IMG/VR virus record: IMGVR_UViG_3300021425_000129
Span: 1 to 28,541 of that record
Source: a virus
Strand: one strand, 5' to 3'
Length of the DNA stretch: 28,541 nt
Part shown: positions 22,872 to 28,541 of the stretch, piece by piece
How positions within the stretch are numbered: position 1 is the first letter of the stretch
Layout of the letters: each line of letters begins with the position of its first letter
The notes under the pieces: generated by a model
Databases searched by the model: none
Seen by the model: only the letters and a program-made list of their open reading frames with translations
Told to the model about the DNA's origin: nothing
Position numbers and translations under genes: made by a program

Positions 22872-22994
22872 ATGCTTGATTTTGAAACATGGATGTTTAT
22901 AATCGCATTTTTGCCGATTATTATTATTGTTATTTTTATTGAAGTTTTTCTGAGATTTTTCTTTTCAGTTCCAGAGGAGAATGAAAATGAGTGA
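22872..22994 (+). CDS. Small single-pass membrane protein (40 aa)
   Basis: Directly after the lipoprotein stop, 40 residues with a hydrophobic run (FIIAFLPIIIIVIFIEVFL, about residues 9-27) and an acidic tail PEENENE. A single membrane span, too short for a typical inner-membrane spanin. It overlaps the following gene by 8 bases. Translation is probably coupled to the lipoprotein. Confidence 0.6.
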   Translation: MLDFETWMFIIAFLPIIIIVIFIEVFLRFFFSVPEENENE

Positions 22995-23319
22995 GCATCC
23001 CTTCGGTCAAAAGTTAGAAATTCCTAGCACTCATAAATTTAATGATGGCTCAGGAGCACAATATCAAAAATACTTTAACAATGGCTACGCCACTTCTGTC
23101 ATTTGTCACAGCCATTCTTACGGAGGCGACCAAGGACTATTTGAGTTAGGTTTACTTCGTATTGCTTCAGATGACGTTTCAGAAGATAACTATGAGTTTG
23201 TTTCTGTTGATGAAATCACCGGCGAACATGACACTGTAGTTGGTTGGTTGACTGAAGACCAGGTATTAGAACTACAAGAACGAATTTCTCAACTGCCTTC
23301 TGTGATTACCTATAATTGA
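22987..23319 (+). CDS. Hypothetical protein
   Basis: A 110-residue protein of unknown function. The start at 22987 is chosen over the ATG at 22981 because GAGGAGA ends at 22980, the right distance for 22987. It contains a His/Gly-rich stretch (VICHSHSYGGDQGLFELGLL) that could bind metal, then an acidic region and a final helix (DQVLELQERISQL). The TGA stop overlaps the late-type promoter at 23318. Confidence 0.7.
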   Translation: MSEHPFGQKLEIPSTHKFNDGSGAQYQKYFNNGYATSVICHSHSYGGDQGLFELGLLRIASDDVSEDNYEFVSVDEITGEHDTVVGWLTEDQVLELQERISQLPSVITYN

Positions 23320-23325
23320 TAAATA
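23318..23325 (+). promoter_or_regulatory. Putative late promoter GATAAATA
   Basis: GATAAATA overlaps the preceding stop codon and lies 42 bases before the ATG at 23367. The same octamer is found at 3073-3080, which makes both more credible. Confidence 0.5.
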
Positions 23326-23346
23326 TTTGAAACTACTCAAATATTT
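23321..23346 (+). repeat. Perfect inverted repeat overlapping a late-type promoter
   Basis: AAATATTTGA (23321-23330) and TCAAATATTT (23337-23346) form 10-bp perfect arms around AACTAC. It overlaps the late-type promoter and would lie in the start region of the message, so it could be an operator or a leader hairpin. Confidence 0.75.
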
Positions 23347-23366
23347 GAAATCAATATAGGAGGAGC

Positions 23367-23723
23367 ATGTCGGCAGATCCGAGAAAACAACTCATGGAAG
23401 CAGTTCAATCGATTGAGCGATGTGAAAATACAATCGTTCAAGAAATCAAGAGATGCCCAGAAGAAAATGCTGAATTGCAGGAAGCTCTGGGCAATCTTCG
23501 CATTCAACTTCTAAAAATTCTATATCCTTTTAACATGCAAAGAGCCAAGTATGGGCTTGAGCGCAGGGCTGATCCAGAAGTCAGTGGTATTACTCGACGA
23601 AGATTCCCTCGCAGAGAAAAGCCCAGAGAAGGCAGCACAGACCGCAGAATCAGTGCGGGTCGCAGGTCTTCTGATATCTATGGCATTGGCATGGACCGTC
23701 AATCTCGTCCAATGTTCGGCTGA
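23367..23723 (+). CDS. Hypothetical protein, Arg-rich C-terminus
   Basis: A 118-residue protein. Residues 1-55 form an amphipathic helix pair with acidic and polar residues (SIERCENTIVQEIKRCPEENAELQE in parts). From about 68 the sequence is strongly basic and Arg-rich (TRRRFPRREKPREGSTDRR) and probably disordered and nucleic-acid binding. AGGAGGAG at 23358-23365 is a strong ribosome site. Not recognised. A second frame overlapping its 3' half was considered and rejected. Confidence 0.7.
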   Translation: MSADPRKQLMEAVQSIERCENTIVQEIKRCPEENAELQEALGNLRIQLLKILYPFNMQRAKYGLERRADPEVSGITRRRFPRREKPREGSTDRRISAGRRSSDIYGIGMDRQSRPMFG

Positions 23724-23767
23724 TGAGAGATTCGAACGGATATCCTATTCGAACTGAAAAAGGTAAA

Positions 23768-23872
23768 ATGATAACATTTATTGAGATGTACAAAGAACAA
23801 CCGCTGGTCGCCAAGATTTTCTATCCCTATCTCGCTTGGATTGTCTTGGTGACCACCATCGAATTTTTTTAA
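23768..23872 (+). CDS. Small membrane protein (34 aa; 49 aa if started at 23723)
   Basis: A short frame with one hydrophobic segment (FYPYLAWIVLVTTIEFF at the C-terminus). AAAAAGG just ahead of the ATG at 23768 supports the 34-residue form; an in-frame ATG at 23723 overlaps the preceding stop codon (TGATG) and would give 49 residues by coupling. Ends 9 bases before the next promoter. Confidence 0.5.
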   Translation: MITFIEMYKEQPLVAKIFYPYLAWIVLVTTIEFF

Positions 23873-23880
23873 AAAAGTTC

Positions 23881-23908
23881 TTGACTTTTGAATTCGATCT
23901 GATATGAT
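23881..23908 (+). promoter_or_regulatory. Extended -10 promoter for the helicase gene
   Basis: TTGACT (23881-23886), 16-base spacer, TGa, TATGAT (23903-23908). Start expected near 23915. It shares a 19-base segment exactly with the promoter at 22661. Confidence 0.88.
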
Positions 23909-23921
23909 CTGATCATTGATT

Positions 23922-23940
23922 GAGCGAAATCGTTTCGCTC
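23922..23940 (+). other. Perfect hairpin at the 5' end of the helicase message
   Basis: GAGCGAAA (23922-23929), loop TCG, TTTCGCTC (23933-23940). It would begin about 7 bases from the predicted transcript start and has no T-run, so it is not a terminator; a stabilising 5' hairpin or protein-binding site is likely. Confidence 0.75.
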
Positions 23941-23972
23941 TGAATGCGTGACACTTAAATCATGGAGATGAT

Positions 23973-25514
23973 ATGAATCCTACTTCAGAACAACAAGCTA
24001 TCCTCGACGCCTTCGAAGCAATTCGCAACAACATCAAAGTTCTTGCTCTCGCAGGCACCGGCAAGACAAGCACTCTGCTTGAGCTTGTGAAGCAGCATCC
24101 TGAGACTTCTTTCCTCTACCTCGCCTTCAACACCGCAATCAAAGAAGAAGTTCAGCAGAAGGCCAAAAGTCGTGGTCTTGACAACATCAAAGTTAAAACT
24201 CAAAATGGCTTCTGCCTTGAATTGGCCCGAGGTGCTGGCTGTAACAGCCGCAACATCAAAGGCTACATGTCTGTCAAAGACACAATCGACCGTTTGCGAT
24301 TGAGCGGTGATGACAAGTTCTTGGCAAATCCCGCATTTCAAATCATGCGCCAATTCATGATTTCCGATGACACTGAAATGACACTCCGCCACGTTCCTAA
24401 ATCAGTCGAAGACCGCTTCCATTCTCAATTGCTGAGATTCACCAACATGCCAGCAGAAAAGATCCTTCAGGCAGTTGACAAGAAGAAGAAGCGTGCACTT
24501 GAGATCGCTAAAACCCTATTTTCTTCGTTTGGCTTTTCAAGTGATTTGATGTTACATGACATGTATGTTAAGCTCGTTCAACTTCACTACAATGACATTC
24601 AGATTGCTGAAGAAGTTGTGTTGCTTGATGAGGCGCAAGATATCAATCCTGTGTTCTCTGATATTGCTTCACGCATTCAAGCACAATTGATTGCTGTTGG
24701 TGATTCGAATCAAGCCATCTACCAGTTTCGTGGCGCACAGGACTTCTTGAAAGATATGCCAGCAGAAGCCACTTTCACCTTGACACAATCTTTCCGCTTT
24801 TTGCCAGAGATTGCTGACAAGGCAAATCTGTTGCTTGAGCATATGACTGACCTACGAATGAAAGGCTTTGAAGGTGTTGAAGAAGAAGACACCTCTGCTG
24901 TTCTCTGCCGCACCAACATGGGTTGTCTGACTGAGGCATTTCAAATGCTTGAAGATGAAAAGACCTTTGCTCTTGAGGGTGGCGTTGACAATGAAGGATT
25001 CAAGATGATTGAGAACCTTGTATCTCTCAATGCTGGTGATACCTACAATGTTTCACACCCTGACCTGAAAGGTCTGAGAAACATTGAGCAGTTTCACAAA
25101 GAACTCGAAGAGGATTTGCTAAATAATGAATGGAAAACTGCTTTGCGAGTGATTGATAAGATTGGTGGATTTGAAATGGCTCTTGATAATCTCAAGCGTA
25201 TCAAAGATGCTCAGAAAAATATTCCTGCCAATGCTACGATGATCACAACAATGCACAAGTCTAAAGGTAAAGAATGGAACCATGTGACTATAGCTGACGA
25301 TGCTGAGAATGTTTTCTATCGTTCAGAGATGGATGAATTAGGAAGAAAAGTTCGAGTACCTATCTCTTTTTCCGAGGCTCCATTGATGGAGAAAAACCTG
25401 TTTTACGTTGCTGTAACTCGAGCAAAAAGAGTCTTGGACCTCGGACTATGTTCACGATTGTTCCCAAGTGTAGATGAAGAAACAGCCAACACCGAAATGT
25501 CAGTTGCAGCTTAA
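23973..25514 (+). CDS. SF1A DNA helicase, UvrD/FBH1-like
   Basis: A 513-residue superfamily 1 helicase. Motifs in order: Walker A LAGTGKT (G28-T32), motif II LLDEAQD (D219-D223), motif III VGDSNQAIYQFRGA (about 242-255), motif IV QSFRF, motif V MHKSKGKEW (about 426-434) and motif VI LFYVAVTRAKR (476-486). The motif III and V spelling (GDSNQAIYxFRGA, MHKSKGKEW) is of the UvrD/Rep and FBH1 group rather than T4 Dda (SF1B). It probably unwinds DNA in replication or recombination. ATGGAGATG holds the ribosome site, within a small hairpin. The 5' third is less AT-rich than the rest of the window. Confidence 0.9.
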   Translation: MNPTSEQQAILDAFEAIRNNIKVLALAGTGKTSTLLELVKQHPETSFLYLAFNTAIKEEVQQKAKSRGLDNIKVKTQNGFCLELARGAGCNSRNIKGYMSVKDTIDRLRLSGDDKFLANPAFQIMRQFMISDDTEMTLRHVPKSVEDRFHSQLLRFTNMPAEKILQAVDKKKKRALEIAKTLFSSFGFSSDLMLHDMYVKLVQLHYNDIQIAEEVVLLDEAQDINPVFSDIASRIQAQLIAVGDSNQAIYQFRGAQDFLKDMPAEATFTLTQSFRFLPEIADKANLLLEHMTDLRMKGFEGVEEEDTSAVLCRTNMGCLTEAFQMLEDEKTFALEGGVDNEGFKMIENLVSLNAGDTYNVSHPDLKGLRNIEQFHKELEEDLLNNEWKTALRVIDKIGGFEMALDNLKRIKDAQKNIPANATMITTMHKSKGKEWNHVTIADDAENVFYRSEMDELGRKVRVPISFSEAPLMEKNLFYVAVTRAKRVLDLGLCSRLFPSVDEETANTEMSVAA

Positions 25515-25531
25515 CTTTTTTTAAAAAGTTG

Positions 25532-25539
25532 AATAAATA
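25532..25539 (+). promoter_or_regulatory. Late-type promoter candidate AATAAATA
   Basis: AATAAATA (one mismatch to TATAAATA) 57 bases before the secreted protein's ATG. A start near 25546 would place the hairpin at 25552 at the very 5' end of the message. Confidence 0.4.
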
Positions 25540-25551
25540 CAATTAACAATC

Positions 25552-25569
25552 GGCACTCTGTGGAGTGCC
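25552..25569 (+). other. Leader hairpin before the secreted protein gene
   Basis: GGCACTC (25552-25558), loop TGTG, GAGTGCC (25563-25569): a perfect 7-bp GC-rich stem with no T-run, so not a simple terminator. It lies between a late-type promoter and the ribosome site. Confidence 0.7.
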
Positions 25570-25588
25570 TAAACAAAGGACAATCTTT

Positions 25589-26089
25589 ATGAAAAAGTTT
25601 ATCATCGCTATTTCTTGTATTCTGATGACTGTTACGCCAGTTTCATTGACTTATGCGGATAGTCACAAGGGTCCAGATTATGATTACGATTTCGCACCAG
25701 AACCTAAGCAAGAGCAAAAAAAAGTTCCTAATCTAAAGGGCAGAAATCCTTTTGAATGGCAAAAAATTCTACCGACTGATTATCCTAAAGTTGAATATCC
25801 TACTGCAATGATTGGTCAATTCATGAATTTTTGTGGTACGATTATGATGCAAAGATTTCAATATGAGAATGTTCAACCGCAGATTGCTCAAGCATCATCA
25901 GGGTTCGTTTGTTCATGTATCATGGATAGTTACCGAGAGAATAATGCTCAGGCAGAATTTCAATTTGAGTTTACAAGAGCAACAGCAAAAGAAGTTCCTT
26001 TGTTCACCGAATATCTGAATAAATGTTCATCTATGAATGCACAAACATTGTCGCTATTCAAAAGGCCGAACCAACAAACTTCATTTTAA
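25589..26089 (+). CDS. Secreted hypothetical protein with signal peptide
   Basis: A 166-residue protein beginning MKKFIIAISCILMTVTPVSLTYA, a classic Sec signal peptide with a probable cut after YA (residue 23). The mature part starts acidic (DSHKGPDYDYDFAPEPKQEQK in pieces), and carries four cysteines in the second half (FCGT, VCSC, KCSS), which suggests disulfides in the periplasm. No family recognised. AAAGGA (25575-25580) sets the start at 25589; an in-frame ATG at 25565 would hide the signal peptide behind eight polar residues and lies in the leader hairpin. Confidence 0.8.
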   Translation: MKKFIIAISCILMTVTPVSLTYADSHKGPDYDYDFAPEPKQEQKKVPNLKGRNPFEWQKILPTDYPKVEYPTAMIGQFMNFCGTIMMQRFQYENVQPQIAQASSGFVCSCIMDSYRENNAQAEFQFEFTRATAKEVPLFTEYLNKCSSMNAQTLSLFKRPNQQTSF

Positions 26090-26107
26090 TATAAAAAAGA
26101 GATAGAG

Positions 26108-26848
26108 ATGTCAAAAACAAGACTTACCTTTCCAACCGAATTTGCGAGAGAACAAAATAGTTATGTTGTCAAAGATGGTACAAAGATGTATCTTTTTGAT
26201 GAAAGAACACAATTTATCTACAAAATTTCTTTTAAGTTAGGTCATGTTTCTGGCGAAGGTTTGGATAAATATGTTGAAAAAAGTTACTCTGCCGTTGAGA
26301 AAAAATTCTATGTAGACAATTATGATATTCTTTTTTCGAGAAGAGACTTTCGTGAAACAGGTGCTCCTGCTACTGATCCTTATTTGTGTCAAGTGAATGA
26401 TGAGCAAGCTCCTGATGTACGTTGGCAGGAATTCACATTTGATGGTTCTGGGAATCGAAAAGTGAAAAATTGTTATATCTTTTTAAATGACCAACTTGTA
26501 TATGATCCTCAACTCGATAAATTAGCTTTTCGGCAAGATAAAAAAACATTTGATATCTTAAGTTCAGCATCAACGTTTGATGGCTTCGGTCCAACATTTC
26601 CTGTGAATAATGTTGATGCTGTAAAAGAAGCGGCTGAAAGAGCAAAGGTAGAATTATTTAATTCGTATGCAGACCAATTAGTTTCTTCAAAAGAACAGAT
26701 GTCTGATAAAACTTGGATCAGAAGATTTGCTCAAAAACATTTTCTATTGATTTTTAAAGCAAATCATATAAATCCAAATCCAAGAGTTTTCTATGGATTC
26801 CCAATTAAAGATTTGAGAATTCATCCATATGACCAACAAAAATATTAG
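26108..26848 (+). CDS. Hypothetical protein
   Basis: A 246-residue soluble protein of unknown function. It has no export signal. The first half is strand-rich with aromatic residues (KMYLFDERTQFIYKISF, RWQEFTFDGSG), and the second half contains a helix (VDAVKEAAERAKVELF) and a charged C-terminus ending PKDLRIHPYDQQKY-like. AGATAGAGATG is only a weak ribosome site. It is followed within eight bases by the next gene, suggesting an operon. Confidence 0.7.
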   Translation: MSKTRLTFPTEFAREQNSYVVKDGTKMYLFDERTQFIYKISFKLGHVSGEGLDKYVEKSYSAVEKKFYVDNYDILFSRRDFRETGAPATDPYLCQVNDEQAPDVRWQEFTFDGSGNRKVKNCYIFLNDQLVYDPQLDKLAFRQDKKTFDILSSASTFDGFGPTFPVNNVDAVKEAAERAKVELFNSYADQLVSSKEQMSDKTWIRRFAQKHFLLIFKANHINPNPRVFYGFPIKDLRIHPYDQQKY

Positions 26849-26855
26849 GATTTTT

Positions 26856-27176
26856 ATGGATTATAATGAATTGAAAAAAATAGTAGCAGATGTGCCCGTC
26901 CTGGGAACAGGAACAGGCACAGGATCTACTTCAGGACTTTATATTTTATTTGCTAAATGGAAAAATCGTGATGCTTCTGAACCAGATGTTTGGGGATTTA
27001 CTCAATCTTATACAACAAAAGAAGGAGTAACTCATATGTTCAATGCTATGAATGAAGAATTGAGTGAAAAAATCGATATAAAGTTGATGTTTGCCGACGG
27101 TCAAAAAAATACTTTGACTGAAATTTTTAATACTATGGAGATTCAAAATGAAACAGAAAGTGGAGCTACAGTTTGA
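26856..27176 (+). CDS. Hypothetical protein with Gly/Thr-rich segment
   Basis: A 106-residue protein starting at the ATG at 26856 with TAGGA at 26846-26850; an in-frame ATG at 26829 lies in the preceding gene. It contains a simple GTGTGTGST run near residues 17-25 and then a strand-helix pattern (YILFAKWKNR, TKEGVTHMFNAMNEEL). No family recognised. It overlaps the next gene by 29 bases. Confidence 0.65.
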   Translation: MDYNELKKIVADVPVLGTGTGTGSTSGLYILFAKWKNRDASEPDVWGFTQSYTTKEGVTHMFNAMNEELSEKIDIKLMFADGQKNTLTEIFNTMEIQNETESGATV

Positions 27177-27363
27177 AATGCCTGATTGGGCAAAATACCA
27201 TGCGATTGATGAAAATGGTGATTTTTGTGTATTTGAAACGCAACCTTTTTTGATTGATGAAATTGTAGGTGAAGGTATTTTTGAGACAAGAGACAACTTC
27301 ATGCTTCTTGCTAAAAATTGTTCAACATCTAATTGGAAAGAATCGCTCACTACCATTGCTTAA
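27148..27363 (+). CDS. Small hypothetical protein
   Basis: A 71-residue protein, strand-rich at the start (KVELQFEMPDWAKYHAI) with two cysteines. The start lies inside the preceding gene, with TGGAG at 27136-27140. Unknown function. Confidence 0.6.
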   Translation: MKQKVELQFEMPDWAKYHAIDENGDFCVFETQPFLIDEIVGEGIFETRDNFMLLAKNCSTSNWKESLTTIA

Positions 27364-27381
27364 CATTATTGGAGTTTTGAG

Positions 27382-28455
27382 ATGAAACGAAGAAGAAAAC
27401 AAGAGATGAGTATTCGTGAACCCGAATCACTTGTTCTCAGTGAATTTGATGTTCTTCATAAGTATAATTGGTATCGGCAAAATTTTACCGATAAAGACGC
27501 AAAGCAGTTTTTGTTAAACTATGCTCGAACAGAAAATCAAAGAAAAAACATCAATAGTCAAACCTATCTTCCTTTCTCTTACTGCTGGTGTGCACGATTG
27601 ATTTCAAATGGTAACACTCTACCTGAAGAATTAGTTCGACGCCTTGATTCCTTTATTGAAAAGTTACAGAAAGAAGTTCGTCCTACAAAGAAGGTTGAGG
27701 CAGTAGTTCGTGTTTCAACTGAACGAAAAAATGAGAATCGAACCTATGATGCCTATGCTTACCTTGAAAATCAAATTGAAGAATTGTTTGATTCGAAAGG
27801 TAAGAAAGAAATCACCGCACAATCAATCCTGACGATTTACGAATTGAATAAATCTCAATCAACTGAAATTGCTGAAATGCTCGATAAAGATCATTTGAAT
27901 GATTTGAGGCATATTCAAAGTGATGAAGAGATCAAAGAAGCATATTCCTTTCTCACAAGACGCCAGCAGAATCTAATTTTCAAGAATCTCAAGCAAGTCA
28001 AGGAAGAACTTCTTTCAGTGAAGAGTGTTGTCACTGAACAAAAGAAAAAGAAACGTGCTGTTCGACTGAAGCCTGTTGAAGAATTGATTCGTAAACTAAA
28101 GTTTTCAACATCTGTTTTTGAATTTCCTCAGATTGATATGAAATATTTGATTGGTAAGAGAGTTGTCTATCTCGCTTCTCAAGACAAGCGTTCATTGATT
28201 CGACTTGAATCAAAATCAGGAATTGAAACTCGTTCAGCCTTTTTGACAAATATAGATCGTGCTGAAAAGATTGTTGTTTATGGTAAGAATCTTGAAAGCG
28301 CCATTCGTTATTTGGCAAAATCAAAGCATGAACTGATGGCGAAAAAATTATCAAAACATGTAATTGTTCGACGAATGGAAGAAATCGAACTCAAAAACAA
28401 TGAATATCGCTCAACAGATAAGTTTTGCGTGTTTCAAGCATTTATAGATTTATAG
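27382..28455 (+). CDS. Hypothetical conserved-looking phage protein
   Basis: A 357-residue protein with a very basic N-terminus (MKRRRKQ) and a helical body. Residues about 100-200 are helical and charged; a Lys/Arg-rich segment (QKKKKRAVRLKPVEELIRKLKF) lies near 217-240, after which comes a strand-rich domain (IGKRVVYLASQDKRSLIRLESK). I have a sense that similar proteins occur in marine T4-like phages, but I cannot name a function. GGAG at 27371-27374 supports the start. Nucleic-acid binding is plausible from its charge, not shown. Confidence 0.65.
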   Translation: MKRRRKQEMSIREPESLVLSEFDVLHKYNWYRQNFTDKDAKQFLLNYARTENQRKNINSQTYLPFSYCWCARLISNGNTLPEELVRRLDSFIEKLQKEVRPTKKVEAVVRVSTERKNENRTYDAYAYLENQIEELFDSKGKKEITAQSILTIYELNKSQSTEIAEMLDKDHLNDLRHIQSDEEIKEAYSFLTRRQQNLIFKNLKQVKEELLSVKSVVTEQKKKKRAVRLKPVEELIRKLKFSTSVFEFPQIDMKYLIGKRVVYLASQDKRSLIRLESKSGIETRSAFLTNIDRAEKIVVYGKNLESAIRYLAKSKHELMAKKLSKHVIVRRMEEIELKNNEYRSTDKFCVFQAFIDL

Positions 28456-28461
28456 GTAGTT

Positions 28462-28541
28462 ATGCAAAATGTAAGGTCAATTCCTTTAGTGTTTCAGGAA
28501 ATTTCAAACAAGAAAACACATTTAGAAAAAGTGAAACATTT
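28462..28541 (+). CDS. Start of an unknown protein, cut by window end
   Basis: An ATG at 28462 opens a frame that continues to the last base, giving 26 residues (MQNVRSIPLVFQEISNKKT then HLEKVKH). It follows the preceding stop by 6 bases, with TAGGTAG as a possible ribosome site. Too short to classify. Confidence 0.5.
   Translation, partial: MQNVRSIPLVFQEISNKKTHLEKVKH

Noticed and set aside
23551-23757. A 68-residue frame overlapping the 3' half of 23367-23723, with a hydrophobic stretch and NLVQC that looks like an embedded lipoprotein.
   Set aside because: The lipobox has Gln before Cys, which is not allowed, there is no ribosome site, and the hydrophobic segment is in the middle, not at the start. 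The strong ribosome site belongs to 23367.
1-28541. CRISPR arrays, insertion sequences, integrase and attachment sites.
   Set aside because: No regularly spaced repeats, transposase motifs or integrase-like proteins were seen, in keeping with a lytic T4-like phage.

Overview
The window is a contiguous piece of the genome of a T4-like tailed phage (myovirus supergroup). Every gene I can support lies on the + strand. The diagnostic core is the T4 replication and late-transcription block in T4 order: UvsW helicase (C-terminal part), late sigma factor gp55, recombination nuclease gp47 and gp46, sliding clamp gp45, clamp loader gp44 and gp62, and the translational repressor RegA, with DsbA and a tRNA-Asp among them. 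The DNA is clearly AT-rich. Signal peptides, a predicted beta-barrel protein, a lipoprotein and two murein hydrolases point to a Gram-negative host. Non-T4 accessory genes such as peptide deformylase, a CobS-like ATPase and a glycosyltransferase are typical of marine T4-like phages. The host itself cannot be read from this sequence.

Layout. (1) 1-3068: uvsW end, gp55, gp47 and a small hypothetical gene. (2) 3069-4878: a secreted predicted outer-membrane protein and a GMP reductase. (3) 4879-8744: gp46, an amidoligase-like protein, peptide deformylase and an unknown protein, closed by a strong terminator. (4) 8680-10046: five small unknown genes. (5) 10043-14371: a VWA/HExxH protein related to CobT and a MoxR/CobS-type AAA+ ATPase, each with its own promoter, then a 46-residue membrane protein and a terminator-like hairpin. 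(6) 14392-15324: a glycosyltransferase. (7) 15321-17705: an unknown small gene, gp45, an Sm-like small protein, an exported lytic transglycosylase, DsbA and a small gene. (8) 17702-19734: tRNA-Asp, gp44, gp62, RegA. (9) 19753-21409: two unknown proteins where T4 would have DNA polymerase gene 43, ended by a UUCG-loop terminator. (10) 21433-23872: dUTPase, a small membrane protein, an M15 endolysin, a small lipoprotein, a small membrane protein and further small genes. (11) 23881-25514: an SF1 UvrD-like helicase. (12) 25532-28541: a secreted protein, unknown genes, and the start of a gene that runs off the end.

Regulation is unusually legible. Nine sites share one architecture: TTGAC(A/T), 16-17 bp, then a TGn-extended -10 (TGnTATNAT or a close variant). 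They resemble strong host sigma-70 promoters rather than T4 MotA-type middle promoters. A second set, (T/G/C/A)ATAAATA, matches the T4 late promoter TATAAATA that a gp55-type factor reads. Several promoters overlap stop codons, start codons, a terminator or the 5' end of the tRNA, so control elements are packed tightly into gene junctions.

Together the genes provide replication and recombination (gp44/62/45, gp46/47, UvsW, UvrD-like helicase), the late switch (gp55, gp45, DsbA), nucleotide supply (dUTPase, GMP reductase), protein processing or modification (deformylase, amidoligase-like, CobS/CobT-like pair) and envelope or lysis functions.
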